A stretch of 21,398 nucleotides of DNA from Saprospiraceae bacterium UBA3362 (GCA_002360455.1 DEQQ01000010.1:1-21398), one strand, 5' to 3'. Shown: positions 5,716 through 13,937, counted from the first letter of the stretch. Numbers and translations are program-made. Notes: generated by a model not told the origin, from the sequence alone.

Positions 5716-8346
5716 TTACAGACGGGCAAATTCGTTTTCGAAATAGCGCAGTTGAGTGGCAAAATCTTGTTGGGTTTCGGAATGGAGGATTTGTTTTTCT
5801 TCTTCAGTACAATGCGTTAATGTGATCCCTTGCCATTTAATTTCTAATTGTTGAAGCTTCAATCTTCTCAGACTATTGGCTAATTTATGAATTACGGCAT
5901 TCAGTTCTTCTTGATTGGAATTGAAAATAGCTTTTTCAAAATTTCCGGAAGCTGCTTTCCATTCTTGAATCAAAATATGGAGAGCAGATTTTACTAACTC
6001 TTTTTGATCATCATAATCGTTATACAATTGACTAAAATCTGCAACGAGTTGGGAAGAATATTCAGGTCGGATGAGAAGCTTTTTAAGGGTTTCAAGATTT
6101 ACAGGTTTGTAAAGAATATGATCTAAAGAATCTGAAAAAGCCTCATTCTCTATTTTGTAATTTCCGGTTAGAAGGATGAGCGAGCCATTTGATTTTAAAT
6201 GAGTTTTGAGTCGTTTAATAATTTCCGAATTCAGCTTGATGCTTCCTATCCAATAATCTGTAATAATGAAATCAAACTTTTCATTAAAACTTTGACCTTC
6301 GATGGAGGAGAAATCTCGAAAACTCTGAATTTTAAAATCTTGAAATGCAGTTTCTAAAAGATGTACTATTTGGGGATCATCTTCAATGATCAATAAACGG
6401 TTTTCTGATGCTGCGTGTTGATAATTGGATACGGTAGATGTTGAATTCGCTTTTAAGTTCAAGCTAAAACTAAAACATGAACCTTGATTTAGTTTGGATT
6501 CAAGCCTGAGTTCACTACCATATAAATTGAGAAGCTCAGTAACAATAGACAAACCAAGTCCGGCACCGGATTCTCCTTGGAGGATGTCTTGTCTGTCCTC
6601 TTGATGAAATCGTCTCAAAATTTTGTCGTAGTTTTCAGATAAGATTCCTATGCCGGTATCACAAACCGAAAATTCAATTTGCCTAGTGGCGTGGGCTTCG
6701 ATTGGAGGCTCTTTTTCTTTTATTGCGATGGAAACTTTGCCATGATCAGGTGTAAACTTGATGGCATTAGAGAGCAAATTACTCATGATTTGATGCAGCC
6801 GGATTTCATCCAATATCACCCATTGCTCTTTTACATCCATCGTTGTGCTCAACTCTATTTTTTTTAAGTTGGCTTCAAACTGCTGGGCTTTTACAATTTT
6901 TGTAATCAGCGCTTTGAGATCAATGGGATGATTTTTAAGTTTAATTTTACCTTCTCTTAGTTTCGAAAAATCCAAAATATCACTCACCAATCCTTGCAGA
7001 TGATCAGAACTGAATTTCAAATTCTCGATCATTGGTTTTTGATCTTCTCGCGGTGAGTTTCCATCCAACAAACTGACCATAGCAGAAATGGACTGTAATG
7101 GATTGCGAATTTCATGACTCATATTGTCAAGAAATTCTTCTTTTTCTTTAAAAGCTTTTTCTGCCTTTATCCGCTCTTTATCTAGCTTGTCAATATTCTG
7201 TTTTAATTCTGTCGACACTTGAACGATACTGTCTGCGAGCAATCCAATCTCATCATTTCTCTTTATGGGAAGATGATTAAATTGCATCTTTTGCGGAAAT
7301 TCTAACAGACTCTTAGTCATGTTTTTCAAATCTTGGCTTTGCTTTCTAAGCCAAAACAAAGCGATCAAAGTACATAATCCGGCTACCAAAAAGGCCAAAC
7401 CACCAACGGTTAATTTCCAGCTTCTGAATAAGCTTAAAATTTGATTTTGAGATTGTTGAATGCCAAGTAAAATTTGCTGATTTGGCCCGGGATAGGCAAT
7501 AGATTTAATGAATAGGAATTGATCTTGCAGAGTGAAAAATTCTTCGTGTAAAGTTTTAGCCTCATTGACCAATTTGATATTAAACTCTGAATCTGCATTG
7601 GCTTCATGCCGAAGCTCAGAGGCAAACCATTTGGTTGTATCCTTATGGAAAATAAACTCTCCATTGGCATTCATCAAATACAAACTTTGATCTTGTCCAA
7701 TCAATTGATTGAGTTCATGGATCAAATGAATTAAAGATATGTTGAAGACCAAAACACAGTTGACTTTACCCTTATAAAATATCGGAGTAGCTGCTCGCAA
7801 AGTAGGCGTTAAAGGATAGGATATTTTAAAATATTCTTTATTAAGATTGATTTCAGAAAAATAGATTTTACCTTCAGCTAACCGTATTGCCTTTTGAAAA
7901 TATTCATAAGATCCTTTAGTTTGGAGCTCAGACTCCATGGCAATATGAATGTTGTGCTTGTCTCTTATCAACCTTACTAATTCTTGACCCACACTGTCAT
8001 TTTTTATTATCCTTATCTGTGAGTAATAGGTTTTTGATGTTAAAAACGAAAAATAGTCTTGCTCTAATTTTATTTTGTCCTCGGGATGAGAGCTTTCAAT
8101 GTATTGCTGGAGCAAATTACTTTGCGATAAATAAAGTAGGTCTTGTGAGATGTCTTGAATGTACGAATTGAATCTGGTATCTATGAGATCCGATTTTTGT
8201 TTGAGTCCATCTTTGGCGGATTCAAGGATGATGTTGGCGCTTTGTTTATAATAAAGATAGGATAATGCGAATGCGGAACATAAAATGAGCAATATATATA
8301 TGATTGCATTTTTGGTTGCAAGTGAAACAAATTGATTTTTAATCAT
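5716..8346 (-). CDS. Hybrid sensor histidine kinase (sensor-HAMP-HK-REC-HPt)
   Basis: An 876-aa inner-membrane phosphorelay kinase. Membrane helix 1 is at about 12-32 and a periplasmic sensor, likely double Cache, spans about 35-305. Membrane helix 2 is at about 313-333 and a HAMP linker spans about 335-390. In the HisKA domain, NMSHEIRNPLQ carries the phospho-accepting H411. The ATPase domain has the N box NLLSNAIKF (523-531), DTGIG (563-567) and GAGLGLSI (594-601). The receiver has acidic pair D656/D657, phospho-acceptor D697, T727 and K747. A C-terminal HPt-like helix bundle contains VIHKLANSLRRL with H820. The layout is that of ArcB/BarA-type phosphorelays. No DNA-binding response regulator is encoded nearby, so the output partner is unknown. 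It is followed by the DUF1573 gene. Confidence 0.93.
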   Translation of the reverse strand: MIKNQFVSLATKNAIIYILLILCSAFALSYLYYKQSANIILESAKDGLKQKSDLIDTRFNSYIQDISQDLLYLSQSNLLQQYIESSHPEDKIKLEQDYFSFLTSKTYYSQIRIIKNDSVGQELVRLIRDKHNIHIAMESELQTKGSYEYFQKAIRLAEGKIYFSEINLNKEYFKISYPLTPTLRAATPIFYKGKVNCVLVFNISLIHLIHELNQLIGQDQSLYLMNANGEFIFHKDTTKWFASELRHEANADSEFNIKLVNEAKTLHEEFFTLQDQFLFIKSIAYPGPNQQILLGIQQSQNQILSLFRSWKLTVGGLAFLVAGLCTLIALFWLRKQSQDLKNMTKSLLEFPQKMQFNHLPIKRNDEIGLLADSIVQVSTELKQNIDKLDKERIKAEKAFKEKEEFLDNMSHEIRNPLQSISAMVSLLDGNSPREDQKPMIENLKFSSDHLQGLVSDILDFSKLREGKIKLKNHPIDLKALITKIVKAQQFEANLKKIELSTTMDVKEQWVILDEIRLHQIMSNLLSNAIKFTPDHGKVSIAIKEKEPPIEAHATRQIEFSVCDTGIGILSENYDKILRRFHQEDRQDILQGESGAGLGLSIVTELLNLYGSELRLESKLNQGSCFSFSLNLKANSTSTVSNYQHAASENRLLIIEDDPQIVHLLETAFQDFKIQSFRDFSSIEGQSFNEKFDFIITDYWIGSIKLNSEIIKRLKTHLKSNGSLILLTGNYKIENEAFSDSLDHILYKPVNLETLKKLLIRPEYSSQLVADFSQLYNDYDDQKELVKSALHILIQEWKAASGNFEKAIFNSNQEELNAVIHKLANSLRRLKLQQLEIKWQGITLTHCTEEEKQILHSETQQDFATQLRYFENEFARL

Positions 8347-8362
8347 TGAAGTCTGATTACAG

Positions 8363-8370
8363 CAAAAATA
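8363..8370 (-). promoter_or_regulatory. -7 box upstream of the hybrid kinase
   Basis: On the minus strand this reads TATTTTTG, matching TAnnTTTG, 16 nt before the ATG at 8346. It would give a leader of about 10 nt. I saw no good TTG at the -33 position, so the call rests on the -7 box alone. Confidence 0.35.
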
Positions 8371-8589
8371 AGGAAAATTTTAGCTTTCGATGAAGATGAT
8401 TTTCTTTGGCTCTTCATCACCCGAAGGGAAGAAGAAATTTATAAATGCAAAGTGAATGGCGAAGGATTAATGAGAGAATTGGTTTGGTAAGCTACAAATG
8501 AATTTTTAGTGTATTGTAGCATCGTAATTGGTCTTACTCCATTCATCGGTCTTAAGTGTGTAAATAATTTATTCTTCGTGGAGGTATTT

Positions 8590-9315
8590 TTATTCTCCAA
8601 TGGCTATAGTGAGAAAACTAATTTTAACACCGGGAATTTTCATCAATTCCATAGCACAGGCTTCCAGTGTGGCACCTGTGGTCATGATGTCATCTACGAC
8701 TAATAAATGTTTGCCTTGAGCTTGTTTTATCTGGACTAATTGGAAAGAGGATCGCATGGATTCGAGTCTATCCTTTCTGTCCTTTTCGGTTTGTGTTTTG
8801 GTTTCTTTGATGCGTTTCAAAACGTTATTGAATACGGGGATGGAACAAGCATCAGACAAGCCTTGAGCAAATAATTCACTCTGATTATAGCCTCTTAATG
8901 CTCGTTTTTTTTCGTGCAACGGAACCGGAATTATTCCATCAATTGTATCAAGAAAATGGGATTGTTGCAATAGGGGCCCGAAGTGCAATCCCAACCTTAT
9001 GCCAATATCGGATCTGCCTTTATACTTAAGCAGTTCCATCATATCTTTGATTCGACCTGCTTTATGGTAATAGTATAATGCTGCTGCTCGTTCTATGTCC
9101 ACTCTTAACTTAAACTGCTGAGTAAAACTATTTTCTTCATGTAAGAATAAGTCCGTCGGCTCTACTTGGTATGAACAATGAACACAAAAAAGTTCATTCT
9201 CTCCGGAAACTTTTCTGTCACAGCTTAGACAGATGGAAGGATAAAGTACGCTTAATACAGCATCTATTAATCCGGAACAATAAGAAAGTATGGTTTGATA
9301 AAATGGTCTCATCAA
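8590..9315 (-). CDS. comF: ComF-family phosphoribosyltransferase-like protein
   Basis: A 241-aa cytoplasmic protein of the ComF/GntX family, linked to uptake of transforming DNA or DNA metabolism in other bacteria. An N-terminal four-cysteine zinc finger, CLSC (29-32) and CVHC (44-47), precedes a type I PRTase fold. PVPLHEKKRALRGYNQSELFA (130-150) is the ComF signature, and LLVVDDIMTTGATLEAC (204-220) is the PRPP-binding loop. Length is usual for the family. ATG at 9315, with a second ATG directly after. Upstream lies the short transcription unit 9422-9492 on the same strand, which could act as an attenuating leader for this gene. Confidence 0.93.
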   Translation of the reverse strand: MMRPFYQTILSYCSGLIDAVLSVLYPSICLSCDRKVSGENELFCVHCSYQVEPTDLFLHEENSFTQQFKLRVDIERAAALYYYHKAGRIKDMMELLKYKGRSDIGIRLGLHFGPLLQQSHFLDTIDGIIPVPLHEKKRALRGYNQSELFAQGLSDACSIPVFNNVLKRIKETKTQTEKDRKDRLESMRSSFQLVQIKQAQGKHLLVVDDIMTTGATLEACAMELMKIPGVKISFLTIAIGE

Positions 9316-9421
9316 TTGATGTTAAATTTTGTGCCTAATGAATTCTTTGTATAAAATTAATACAATCTTCTGAGCTGAGAACACAAATTTTTTTATAGGA
9401 AAATAAGCTGCAAAATTCTCC

Positions 9422-9492
9422 AAAAAAAAGAGGGGAAAGATCCGAGCGACCTTTCCCCCTTAATAATAACACTATGAGAACACCCTAAATTT
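9422..9492 (-). ncRNA. Short minus-strand transcript: small RNA or comF attenuator
   Basis: A promoter (9498-9529) is followed about 50-70 nt later by a textbook intrinsic terminator, both on the minus strand. GGGGAAAGGTC pairs with GATCTTTCCCC (9432-9442 with 9448-9458) around a GCTCG loop, followed by TC and eight U. The pair opposite 9440/9450 is G-U in the minus RNA but A-C on the plus strand, so the stem is continuous only in the minus transcript. The RNA would be about 70 nt with a mostly single-stranded 5' half (TTTAGGGTGTTCTCATAG...). I see no ORF of useful length in it. comF starts 107 nt past the U-tract. A standalone small RNA or a premature-termination leader are both possible. 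The remainder of the comF-hisS gap (9530-9707) is A/T-rich with no feature I can support. Confidence 0.6.
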
Positions 9493-9497
9493 CGTGA

Positions 9498-9529
9498 CAA
9501 ATATAAAATTCGCTTAAATTAAAAAGCAA
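9498..9529 (-). promoter_or_regulatory. Promoter of the short minus-strand transcript
   Basis: The minus strand has TATATTTG (9505-9498), an exact TAnnTTTG -7 box, and TTG (9529-9527) as the -33 element, separated by 21 nt. Predicted start is near 9492. Confidence 0.55.
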
Positions 9530-9707
9530 GTTTTTCGCAAAAAAACTTTAATATTATTTTTTATAATTTCATAATGTATTGAATTGCAGCATTTAATGAT
9601 GAAATATTTTTTTCAAATTCCGGATGGTTTTTAAAGGAAATTTCTATAAAAAAAGAAATTAGGAACATTTTGAGCTTATTTTTATTTTTATAGAAATTTA
9701 ATTTACC

Positions 9708-11036
9708 ATGAAGGCAGGTCTCGCCAAAGGAACAAGAGATTTTTTACCTGAGCAAGTGAGAAAACGCAACTATATTTTTAGTACCATCAGGGAAGTGTTC
9801 AGTTTATTCGGATATCAAGCTCTAGAAACACCGGCAATGGAGCAACTGGATACGTTGATGGGAAAATATGGAGAAGAGGGCGATAAGCTATTATTCAAAA
9901 TTTTAAACAGTGGAGACTATCTCAAAGATTGCAGTTCGGAAGAGCTTCAGACAGCAAGCAGTCAAAACTTATTGAAGAAGATTTCTGAAAAAGGACTGAG
10001 ATATGATTTGACAGTTCCTTTTGCTCGCGTGGTTGCAATGAATCAACATCTTATTTCTTTTCCGTTTAAAAGATTTCAAATTCAACCTGTCTGGAGAGCA
10101 GACAGACCACAAAGAGGAAGATATCGTGAGTTTTATCAATGCGATGCAGATGTTGTGGGCTCCAATAGTTTGGTCTATGAAGCAGAGTTGATGCAGATTT
10201 ATGATATGGTGTTTGCCCAACTTGGATTGCCGGTAAAAATATTAATTAACCATAGAGCCATTTTAGAAGGATTGGCTGTGCAGGTTCAAGCACAAGATCA
10301 ATTTATACAGATAACAGCAATTCTTGATAAATTAGATAAAATTGGGCAGGATGGAGTTAGGAATGTATTGTATAATTTGGGCTTGAATCCTGACCAATGC
10401 AGTTGGATCTTAAATCAAATAGAAAAGAAAAAAATAGAAGACTATCAATTTAATGATCATGCCATACGGGCTACAGAAGAGTTGCAGAAGGTATTTCATT
10501 TTTTGAAATCTTATTCATTTAAGAATGAGCTTGTTTTTGACCCATCATTGGCTCGAGGCCTATCCTATTACACGGGTTGCATTTTTGAGGTCGTTCCTAC
10601 TCAAGCTAAAATGGGCAGCCTTGGCGGCGGCGGTCGTTATGATAATCTCACCGGTGTTTTTGGTCTCAAGGGAGTGTCGGGTGTAGGAATTTCATTTGGT
10701 GCAGATAGAATTTATGATGTTTTGGAAGAAGCAAATGTTTGGCCTGACTATTTGGATAATACCGTCAAAGCGATGATCCTCAGTCTGGATGAATTGAGCT
10801 TGGAGGAGGCAATGATTGTGGCTACACATTTAAGGTCAAATAAAATAGCAGTGGAAATTTATCCGGAGCTGAGTAAAATGAAAAAACAATTTGCCCATGC
10901 AGAGGCTCTCGGTGCAGAATATGTAATCATCATAGGAGAAACTGAGCGCAACGAGAAGATGTATAATGTAAAAAATCAAAAAACAGGCAATCAAGAACGA
11001 CTAACAATTGATGGTCTTATAAAATTACTTTCCTGA
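9708..11036 (+). CDS. hisS: Histidyl-tRNA synthetase
   Basis: Charges tRNA-His with histidine; class II synthetase of 442 aa, a usual length. GTRDFLP (8-14) and the region around FGYQALETPAMEQ (34-46) form motif 1. LRYDLTVPFARVVA (97-110) is the substrate site and RFQIQPVWRADRPQRGRYREFYQ (122-144) is motif 2. LARGLSYYTG (281-290) is the histidine-specific HisA motif. GGGGRYDNL (306-314) and GVGISFGADRI (325-335) make HisB/motif 3. An anticodon-binding domain follows from about 353. ATG at 9708; an A/T-rich upstream region with no Shine-Dalgarno. Its TGA overlaps the ATG of the acetyltransferase gene by one base, so the two are translationally coupled. Confidence 0.97.
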   Translation: MKAGLAKGTRDFLPEQVRKRNYIFSTIREVFSLFGYQALETPAMEQLDTLMGKYGEEGDKLLFKILNSGDYLKDCSSEELQTASSQNLLKKISEKGLRYDLTVPFARVVAMNQHLISFPFKRFQIQPVWRADRPQRGRYREFYQCDADVVGSNSLVYEAELMQIYDMVFAQLGLPVKILINHRAILEGLAVQVQAQDQFIQITAILDKLDKIGQDGVRNVLYNLGLNPDQCSWILNQIEKKKIEDYQFNDHAIRATEELQKVFHFLKSYSFKNELVFDPSLARGLSYYTGCIFEVVPTQAKMGSLGGGGRYDNLTGVFGLKGVSGVGISFGADRIYDVLEEANVWPDYLDNTVKAMILSLDELSLEEAMIVATHLRSNKIAVEIYPELSKMKKQFAHAEALGAEYVIIIGETERNEKMYNVKNQKTGNQERLTIDGLIKLLS

Positions 11037-11527
11037 TGAATATAAGCTTAAGAAAATGGGAAAAATCTGATCTCACATCATTGGTAAAATATGCTAATAA
11101 TCCTGAGATAGCAAAAAACCTTACTAATGTTTTTCCCTATCCATATACAGAGACCGACGGAATTCGATTTATTGAGAGAGCTCAAGCAGCGATGATCTTT
11201 GCCATAGACTATAATCAGGAAGCCATCGGCGGAATAGGACTGCATCCTCAGACAGATATCTTTTCTATCAATGGCGAATTGGGTTATTGGCTGGCAGAGG
11301 AATTTTGGGGCAAGGGCATTATGAGTCAAGCTGTACAACTCATGATCCGATATGCGTGGGACAATACCGAATTGCATAGATTGTTTGCAAGACCTTTTGG
11401 CTCGAATACAGGATCACAACGAGTCTTGGAGAAATGTGGATTTGTTTTAGAAGCAAGGATTTCAAAAAATATTATCAAGTATGGCGAGCTTCATGATGAA
11501 CTGATCTATGCGATCAGAAGGCCCTGA
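11036..11527 (+). CDS. GNAT-family N-acetyltransferase (RimJ/RimL type)
   Basis: A 163-aa acetyl-CoA-dependent acetyltransferase; the substrate is unknown. The opening MNISLRKWEKSDLTSLVKYANN is typical of RimJ/RimL-like proteins. Acetyl-CoA binding motif A is GELGYWLAEEFWGKGIMSQAV (80-100), with the Q/R-x-x-G-x-G/A loop represented by WGKGIM. Motif B is SNTGSQRVLEKCGF (123-136). The RimL family acetylates ribosomal or other protein N-termini, and some members act on small molecules or antibiotics; nothing here discriminates. ATG at 11036 shares its A with the hisS stop. It converges on tmk with only 12 nt between stop codons. Confidence 0.92.
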   Translation: MNISLRKWEKSDLTSLVKYANNPEIAKNLTNVFPYPYTETDGIRFIERAQAAMIFAIDYNQEAIGGIGLHPQTDIFSINGELGYWLAEEFWGKGIMSQAVQLMIRYAWDNTELHRLFARPFGSNTGSQRVLEKCGFVLEARISKNIIKYGELHDELIYAIRRP

Positions 11528-11539
11528 TGTAAATGGGTT

Positions 11540-12172
11540 TTAAGGCTGAATTTTATTCTTACTCTTGATGAATTGCAAAACCTGATTCAGAACCTGCTCT
11601 CCAACCAGATCTTGACTTTGATTTCCATCAATAAATATTATCTTCTCCTTATTTTTCAATAATTCAAAAGCCGTGAGATAATTTGCTCTTACCTTGAGTA
11701 ACATTTCTTTGGTTTCATAAAGATCCACATTACTTCTATTGGCATTTATTCTGGATAATGCAATGTCAGGCTCAACATCAATAAACAGGTGAAGATCTGC
11801 CGGCAATGATTGTGCTGCATAAGAGTTGGCCATCATCAACCAATCCAAAGGCATATACACTGCCTGATAGGCATAAGATGAAATGTAATAACGGTCAGTA
11901 ACAACTATTGCTCCCTCTTCACTGTGTTTTTTCATTCCGTAGTCCTTATTAAAAATATGATCTAGCCTGTCGGCAACAAAAAGACCTGCGATTATTTCTT
12001 GGCTTGCACAGTCCGGATGGGCAAACTGGTTTCTGATCATTTTTCCTAAAGGATTTTGAGTAGGCTCTTGGGTGAGATGAACAATTTTGCCTAAATCTTG
12101 AAGGCGTTGGGCCAATTTTTGAGCCTGAGTGCTCTTGCCACTTCCATCAATACCTTCAAAAGCTATAACCAT
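11540..12172 (-). CDS. tmk: Thymidylate kinase
   Basis: Phosphorylates dTMP to dTDP for DNA synthesis; 210 aa, usual length. P-loop GIDGSGKST (7-15), the conserved QEPT (35-38), RNQF (47-50), the substrate-binding DRYYISSYAYQ (93-103) and a lid region around SRINANRSNVDLYE (140-153). The P-loop has Asp-Gly rather than the EGxxGAGKS form with basic residues of E. coli, and a basic lid (R141, R146) is visible. ATG at 12172 with a -7 box 21 nt upstream. It is convergent with the acetyltransferase gene. Confidence 0.96.
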   Translation of the reverse strand: MVIAFEGIDGSGKSTQAQKLAQRLQDLGKIVHLTQEPTQNPLGKMIRNQFAHPDCASQEIIAGLFVADRLDHIFNKDYGMKKHSEEGAIVVTDRYYISSYAYQAVYMPLDWLMMANSYAAQSLPADLHLFIDVEPDIALSRINANRSNVDLYETKEMLLKVRANYLTAFELLKNKEKIIFIDGNQSQDLVGEQVLNQVLQFIKSKNKIQP

Positions 12173-12192
12173 TTTGTTCAGTTCTATAGATG

Positions 12193-12200
12193 CAAAGATA
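12193..12200 (-). promoter_or_regulatory. -7 box of tmk
   Basis: The minus strand reads TATCTTTG, identical to the boxes before the sigma, lipid-kinase and tRNA-Gln genes. It predicts a start near 12187 and a leader of about 15 nt. No clear TTG sits at -33. Confidence 0.45.
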
Positions 12201-12207
12201 ACTCTAC

Positions 12208-12244
12208 AAAAAAATAAAAGGACGTCTATTTAGACATCCTTTTT
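12208..12244 (-). terminator. Terminator of tRNA-Met
   Basis: AAAAGGA (12216-12222) with TCCTTTT (12237-12243) and GTCT/AGAC inside form a hairpin with one mismatch. Reading leftward, it is followed by TTTTATTTTTTT. It begins directly at the 3' end of tRNA-Met and insulates tmk from tRNA transcription. Confidence 0.7.
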
Positions 12245-12246
12245 GG

Positions 12247-12320
12247 TAGCGTGGGGGAGGCTTGAACTCCCGACCTTGCGATTATGAATCGCACGCTCTG
12301 ACCAGCTGAGCTACCACGCC
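12247..12320 (-). tRNA. tRNA-Met (CAT), elongator type
   Basis: A 74-nt cloverleaf on the minus strand. The acceptor is GGCGTGG with CCACGCT (G1-U72 wobble) plus A; the D-arm is GCTC/GAGC; the anticodon stem TGCGA/TCGCA holds loop TTCATAA with anticodon CAT; the T-arm is GGGAG-TTCAAGC-CTCCC. CCA follows in the DNA (12246-12244). The anticodon stem lacks the three G-C pairs of initiator tRNA, so it is elongator Met. A CAT tRNA modified to read Ile AUA cannot be fully excluded from sequence alone. Confidence 0.93.
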
Positions 12321-12336
12321 TTGCGATTTAGGTGCG

Positions 12337-12369
12337 CAAAGGTATAAAAAGCTTAGAAATCTCATTCAA
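12337..12369 (-). promoter_or_regulatory. Promoter of tRNA-Met
   Basis: The minus strand has TACCTTTG (12344-12337) as the -7 box, 16 nt before the tRNA 5' end. TTG (12369-12367) lies 22 nt further upstream as a possible -33. Confidence 0.5.
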
Positions 12370-12523
12370 TAAACTGTCGATTTCTTTGCAAGCCGGATCT
12401 TTTCATAGATAATATTGATTTTATTTAAATATATATCGTTTTGACAGTAAGTTGACTATTTAGATATAATAAACAATGATTGAGATAGTGAAATTTTACT
12501 TTCTCAAAAATTGTTCATTATTT

Positions 12524-12811
12524 ATGGAGTTAAGTGAATTGGTAAAAATTGATCAGAGGGATGAGGCTTCTGTTCTATCTGAAATCGAAAACAGAGTTCA
12601 AGAATTGTTAGATAAAGATCCGGCACTTTTGTTTTCATATATGTATAGATTGGATGTGGAAGAGCAAGAACTTAAGCAAATTCTTTCTACCTCCTCAGAA
12701 TCTGGATTGGCTACCTTATTGGCAAAAGCTATTTGGGAAAGGCAAAAAAAGCGCCTCCAATGGAAAAAAAATGTTCAGGTGAAAGACCTCGGCGAGGAGT
12801 GGAGCTTTTAG
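12524..12811 (+). CDS. Conserved hypothetical small protein
   Basis: I favour the ATG at 12524 (95 aa). The frame can also start at 12476 (111 aa), but the extra 16 residues, rich in F and L, look non-native. The core IENRVQELLDKDPALLFSYMYRLDVEEQEL is a pattern I recall from short, widely distributed Bacteroidota proteins with no known function. A basic C-terminal helix follows (WERQKKRLQWKKN). No signal peptide, cysteine or catalytic motif is visible; it is likely cytoplasmic and alpha-helical. It stands alone, about 190 nt before the lipid-kinase operon on the same strand. Confidence 0.75.
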   Translation: MELSELVKIDQRDEASVLSEIENRVQELLDKDPALLFSYMYRLDVEEQELKQILSTSSESGLATLLAKAIWERQKKRLQWKKNVQVKDLGEEWSF

Positions 12812-12986
12812 CTCGTTTCTGAGTATAATAAGCTACACAAATTTATATTTTACAGCTCTGGAGCTAATGGATCCATTTGCGTTAACGATCAGTCATTGGA
12901 TTTTTAAATAAATTCAATTTGCAAACCCAAAAAGGTTAAAATTTTCTCAAAACTTCGTGCCCAAATTTCTTTGATGGGCTAAATCT

Positions 12987-12994
12987 TATCTTTG
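12987..12994 (+). promoter_or_regulatory. -7 box at the lipid-kinase gene
   Basis: TATCTTTG is an exact TAnnTTTG match. It predicts transcription from about 13000, almost at the first codons of the lipid-kinase reading frame, so the message would be essentially leaderless. No TTG is present at the correct -33 distance; the nearest, at 12971-12973, is only 13 nt away. Confidence 0.45.
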
Positions 12995-13001
12995 TTCAAA
13001 A

Positions 13002-13880
13002 ATTCAGAATATCCAAACAGTTTTCATAATAAATCCTACCTCCGGTTCTGCAAAGGCTCATCAATTGCTTAAGCATATTGAAGCTTTTGATTTGATTCGG
13101 GATAAAAAGCTTATGGTTACCAAGTATAAAAATCACGCTTTTGAGCTTGCTCAGGAAAGTATAAAAGAAAATCCAAAGGCAGTAGTGGCAGTAGGTGGAG
13201 ACGGGACAGTAAACGAAGTGGCAAGAGCAATGATGGGAAGCTCCATCCCTGTTGGAATCCTTCCTTGCGGCTCCGGAAATGGGCTTGCCGGCCACTTGGG
13301 GATTTCCAAATCCGTAAATAAAGCCCTGGTGACAATACAACAGCATAATCTTAAACAAATTGACCTTATCAGAGTCAATACTGATATTTCTTGTAACACC
13401 GCAGGTTTAGGATTTGATGGGTTTGTGGCAGAGCATTTTGGCAAGAATGGGAAACGGGGATTTGCCTCTTACCTAAATCTCGGCCTGAAGCATTTCAAAA
13501 AATATCCGGCGTTTCAATGTGATATTAACGGAGAGCAATTTGAACAGTTGTTGAGCCTGGAAGTAGCCAATTCTTCACAACTTGGAAACAAAGCCATAAT
13601 CTCACCTCTTTCTTCAGTATGCGACGGAATGGCAGAAGTTGTATGTTTGACAAAACCCAAATCCCATCAGCTTCCTTCAATGTTTTATCGTGTTTTTGGC
13701 CGCTCGTTTCATAAATCCAAACTTACCCAAATTCGCTCTTTACACTCTGCACAGATCAAGCTGGACAGAATGGTCGAGTTTCATGTTGATGGAGAATTTA
13801 AAGGGAAGACACAGCACCTTCATTTCGAAATTTTGAATAAAGCCCTGACAGTCATAGTTCCCTCGACAAAGAAAATCTAA
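13002..13880 (+). CDS. YegS/BmrU-type diacylglycerol/lipid kinase
   Basis: A soluble lipid kinase of the DAGK-catalytic/NAD-kinase-like fold. It phosphorylates diacylglycerol or a related lipid; the exact substrate is unknown. The N-terminal signature FIINPTSGSAKAHQ is followed by VVAVGGDGTVNEVARA (nucleotide site, GGDGT about 65-69), GILPCGSGNGLA (about 85-96), NTAGLGFDGFV and a C-terminal VDGE (about 262-265). The reading frame contains no ATG, GTG or TTG before the TTG at 13065, which would delete the conserved INPTSG strand. From ATT 13002 the product is 292 aa, the family's usual size. I therefore place the start at ATT 13002, with ATC 13011 as an alternative. It is first in an operon with the Nif3-family gene. 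Confidence 0.85.
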   Translation: MQNIQTVFIINPTSGSAKAHQLLKHIEAFDLIRDKKLMVTKYKNHAFELAQESIKENPKAVVAVGGDGTVNEVARAMMGSSIPVGILPCGSGNGLAGHLGISKSVNKALVTIQQHNLKQIDLIRVNTDISCNTAGLGFDGFVAEHFGKNGKRGFASYLNLGLKHFKKYPAFQCDINGEQFEQLLSLEVANSSQLGNKAIISPLSSVCDGMAEVVCLTKPKSHQLPSMFYRVFGRSFHKSKLTQIRSLHSAQIKLDRMVEFHVDGEFKGKTQHLHFEILNKALTVIVPSTKKI

Positions 13881-13937
13881 AACGAAGTGCCTGGAAATTC
13901 GTACTTTGTGCAATCTTTAGAAAAATCAAAAACAGCC

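Noticed and set aside
12247..12320. Initiator tRNA-fMet
   Set aside because: No three consecutive G-C pairs in the anticodon stem and a G1-U72 pair rather than the C1-A72 mismatch.
13117..13444. Several minus-strand ORFs opposite the lipid kinase
   Set aside because: Antisense of conserved GGDGT/GSGNG codons; no family resemblance.
13065..13880. Lipid kinase starting at TTG 13065
   Set aside because: This would remove the conserved FIINPTSG strand needed for the nucleotide-binding fold.
13887..13937. GTG start for the Nif3-family protein
   Set aside because: The extra 17 residues do not fit the family; ATG 13938 begins at the expected MSKIHEL.
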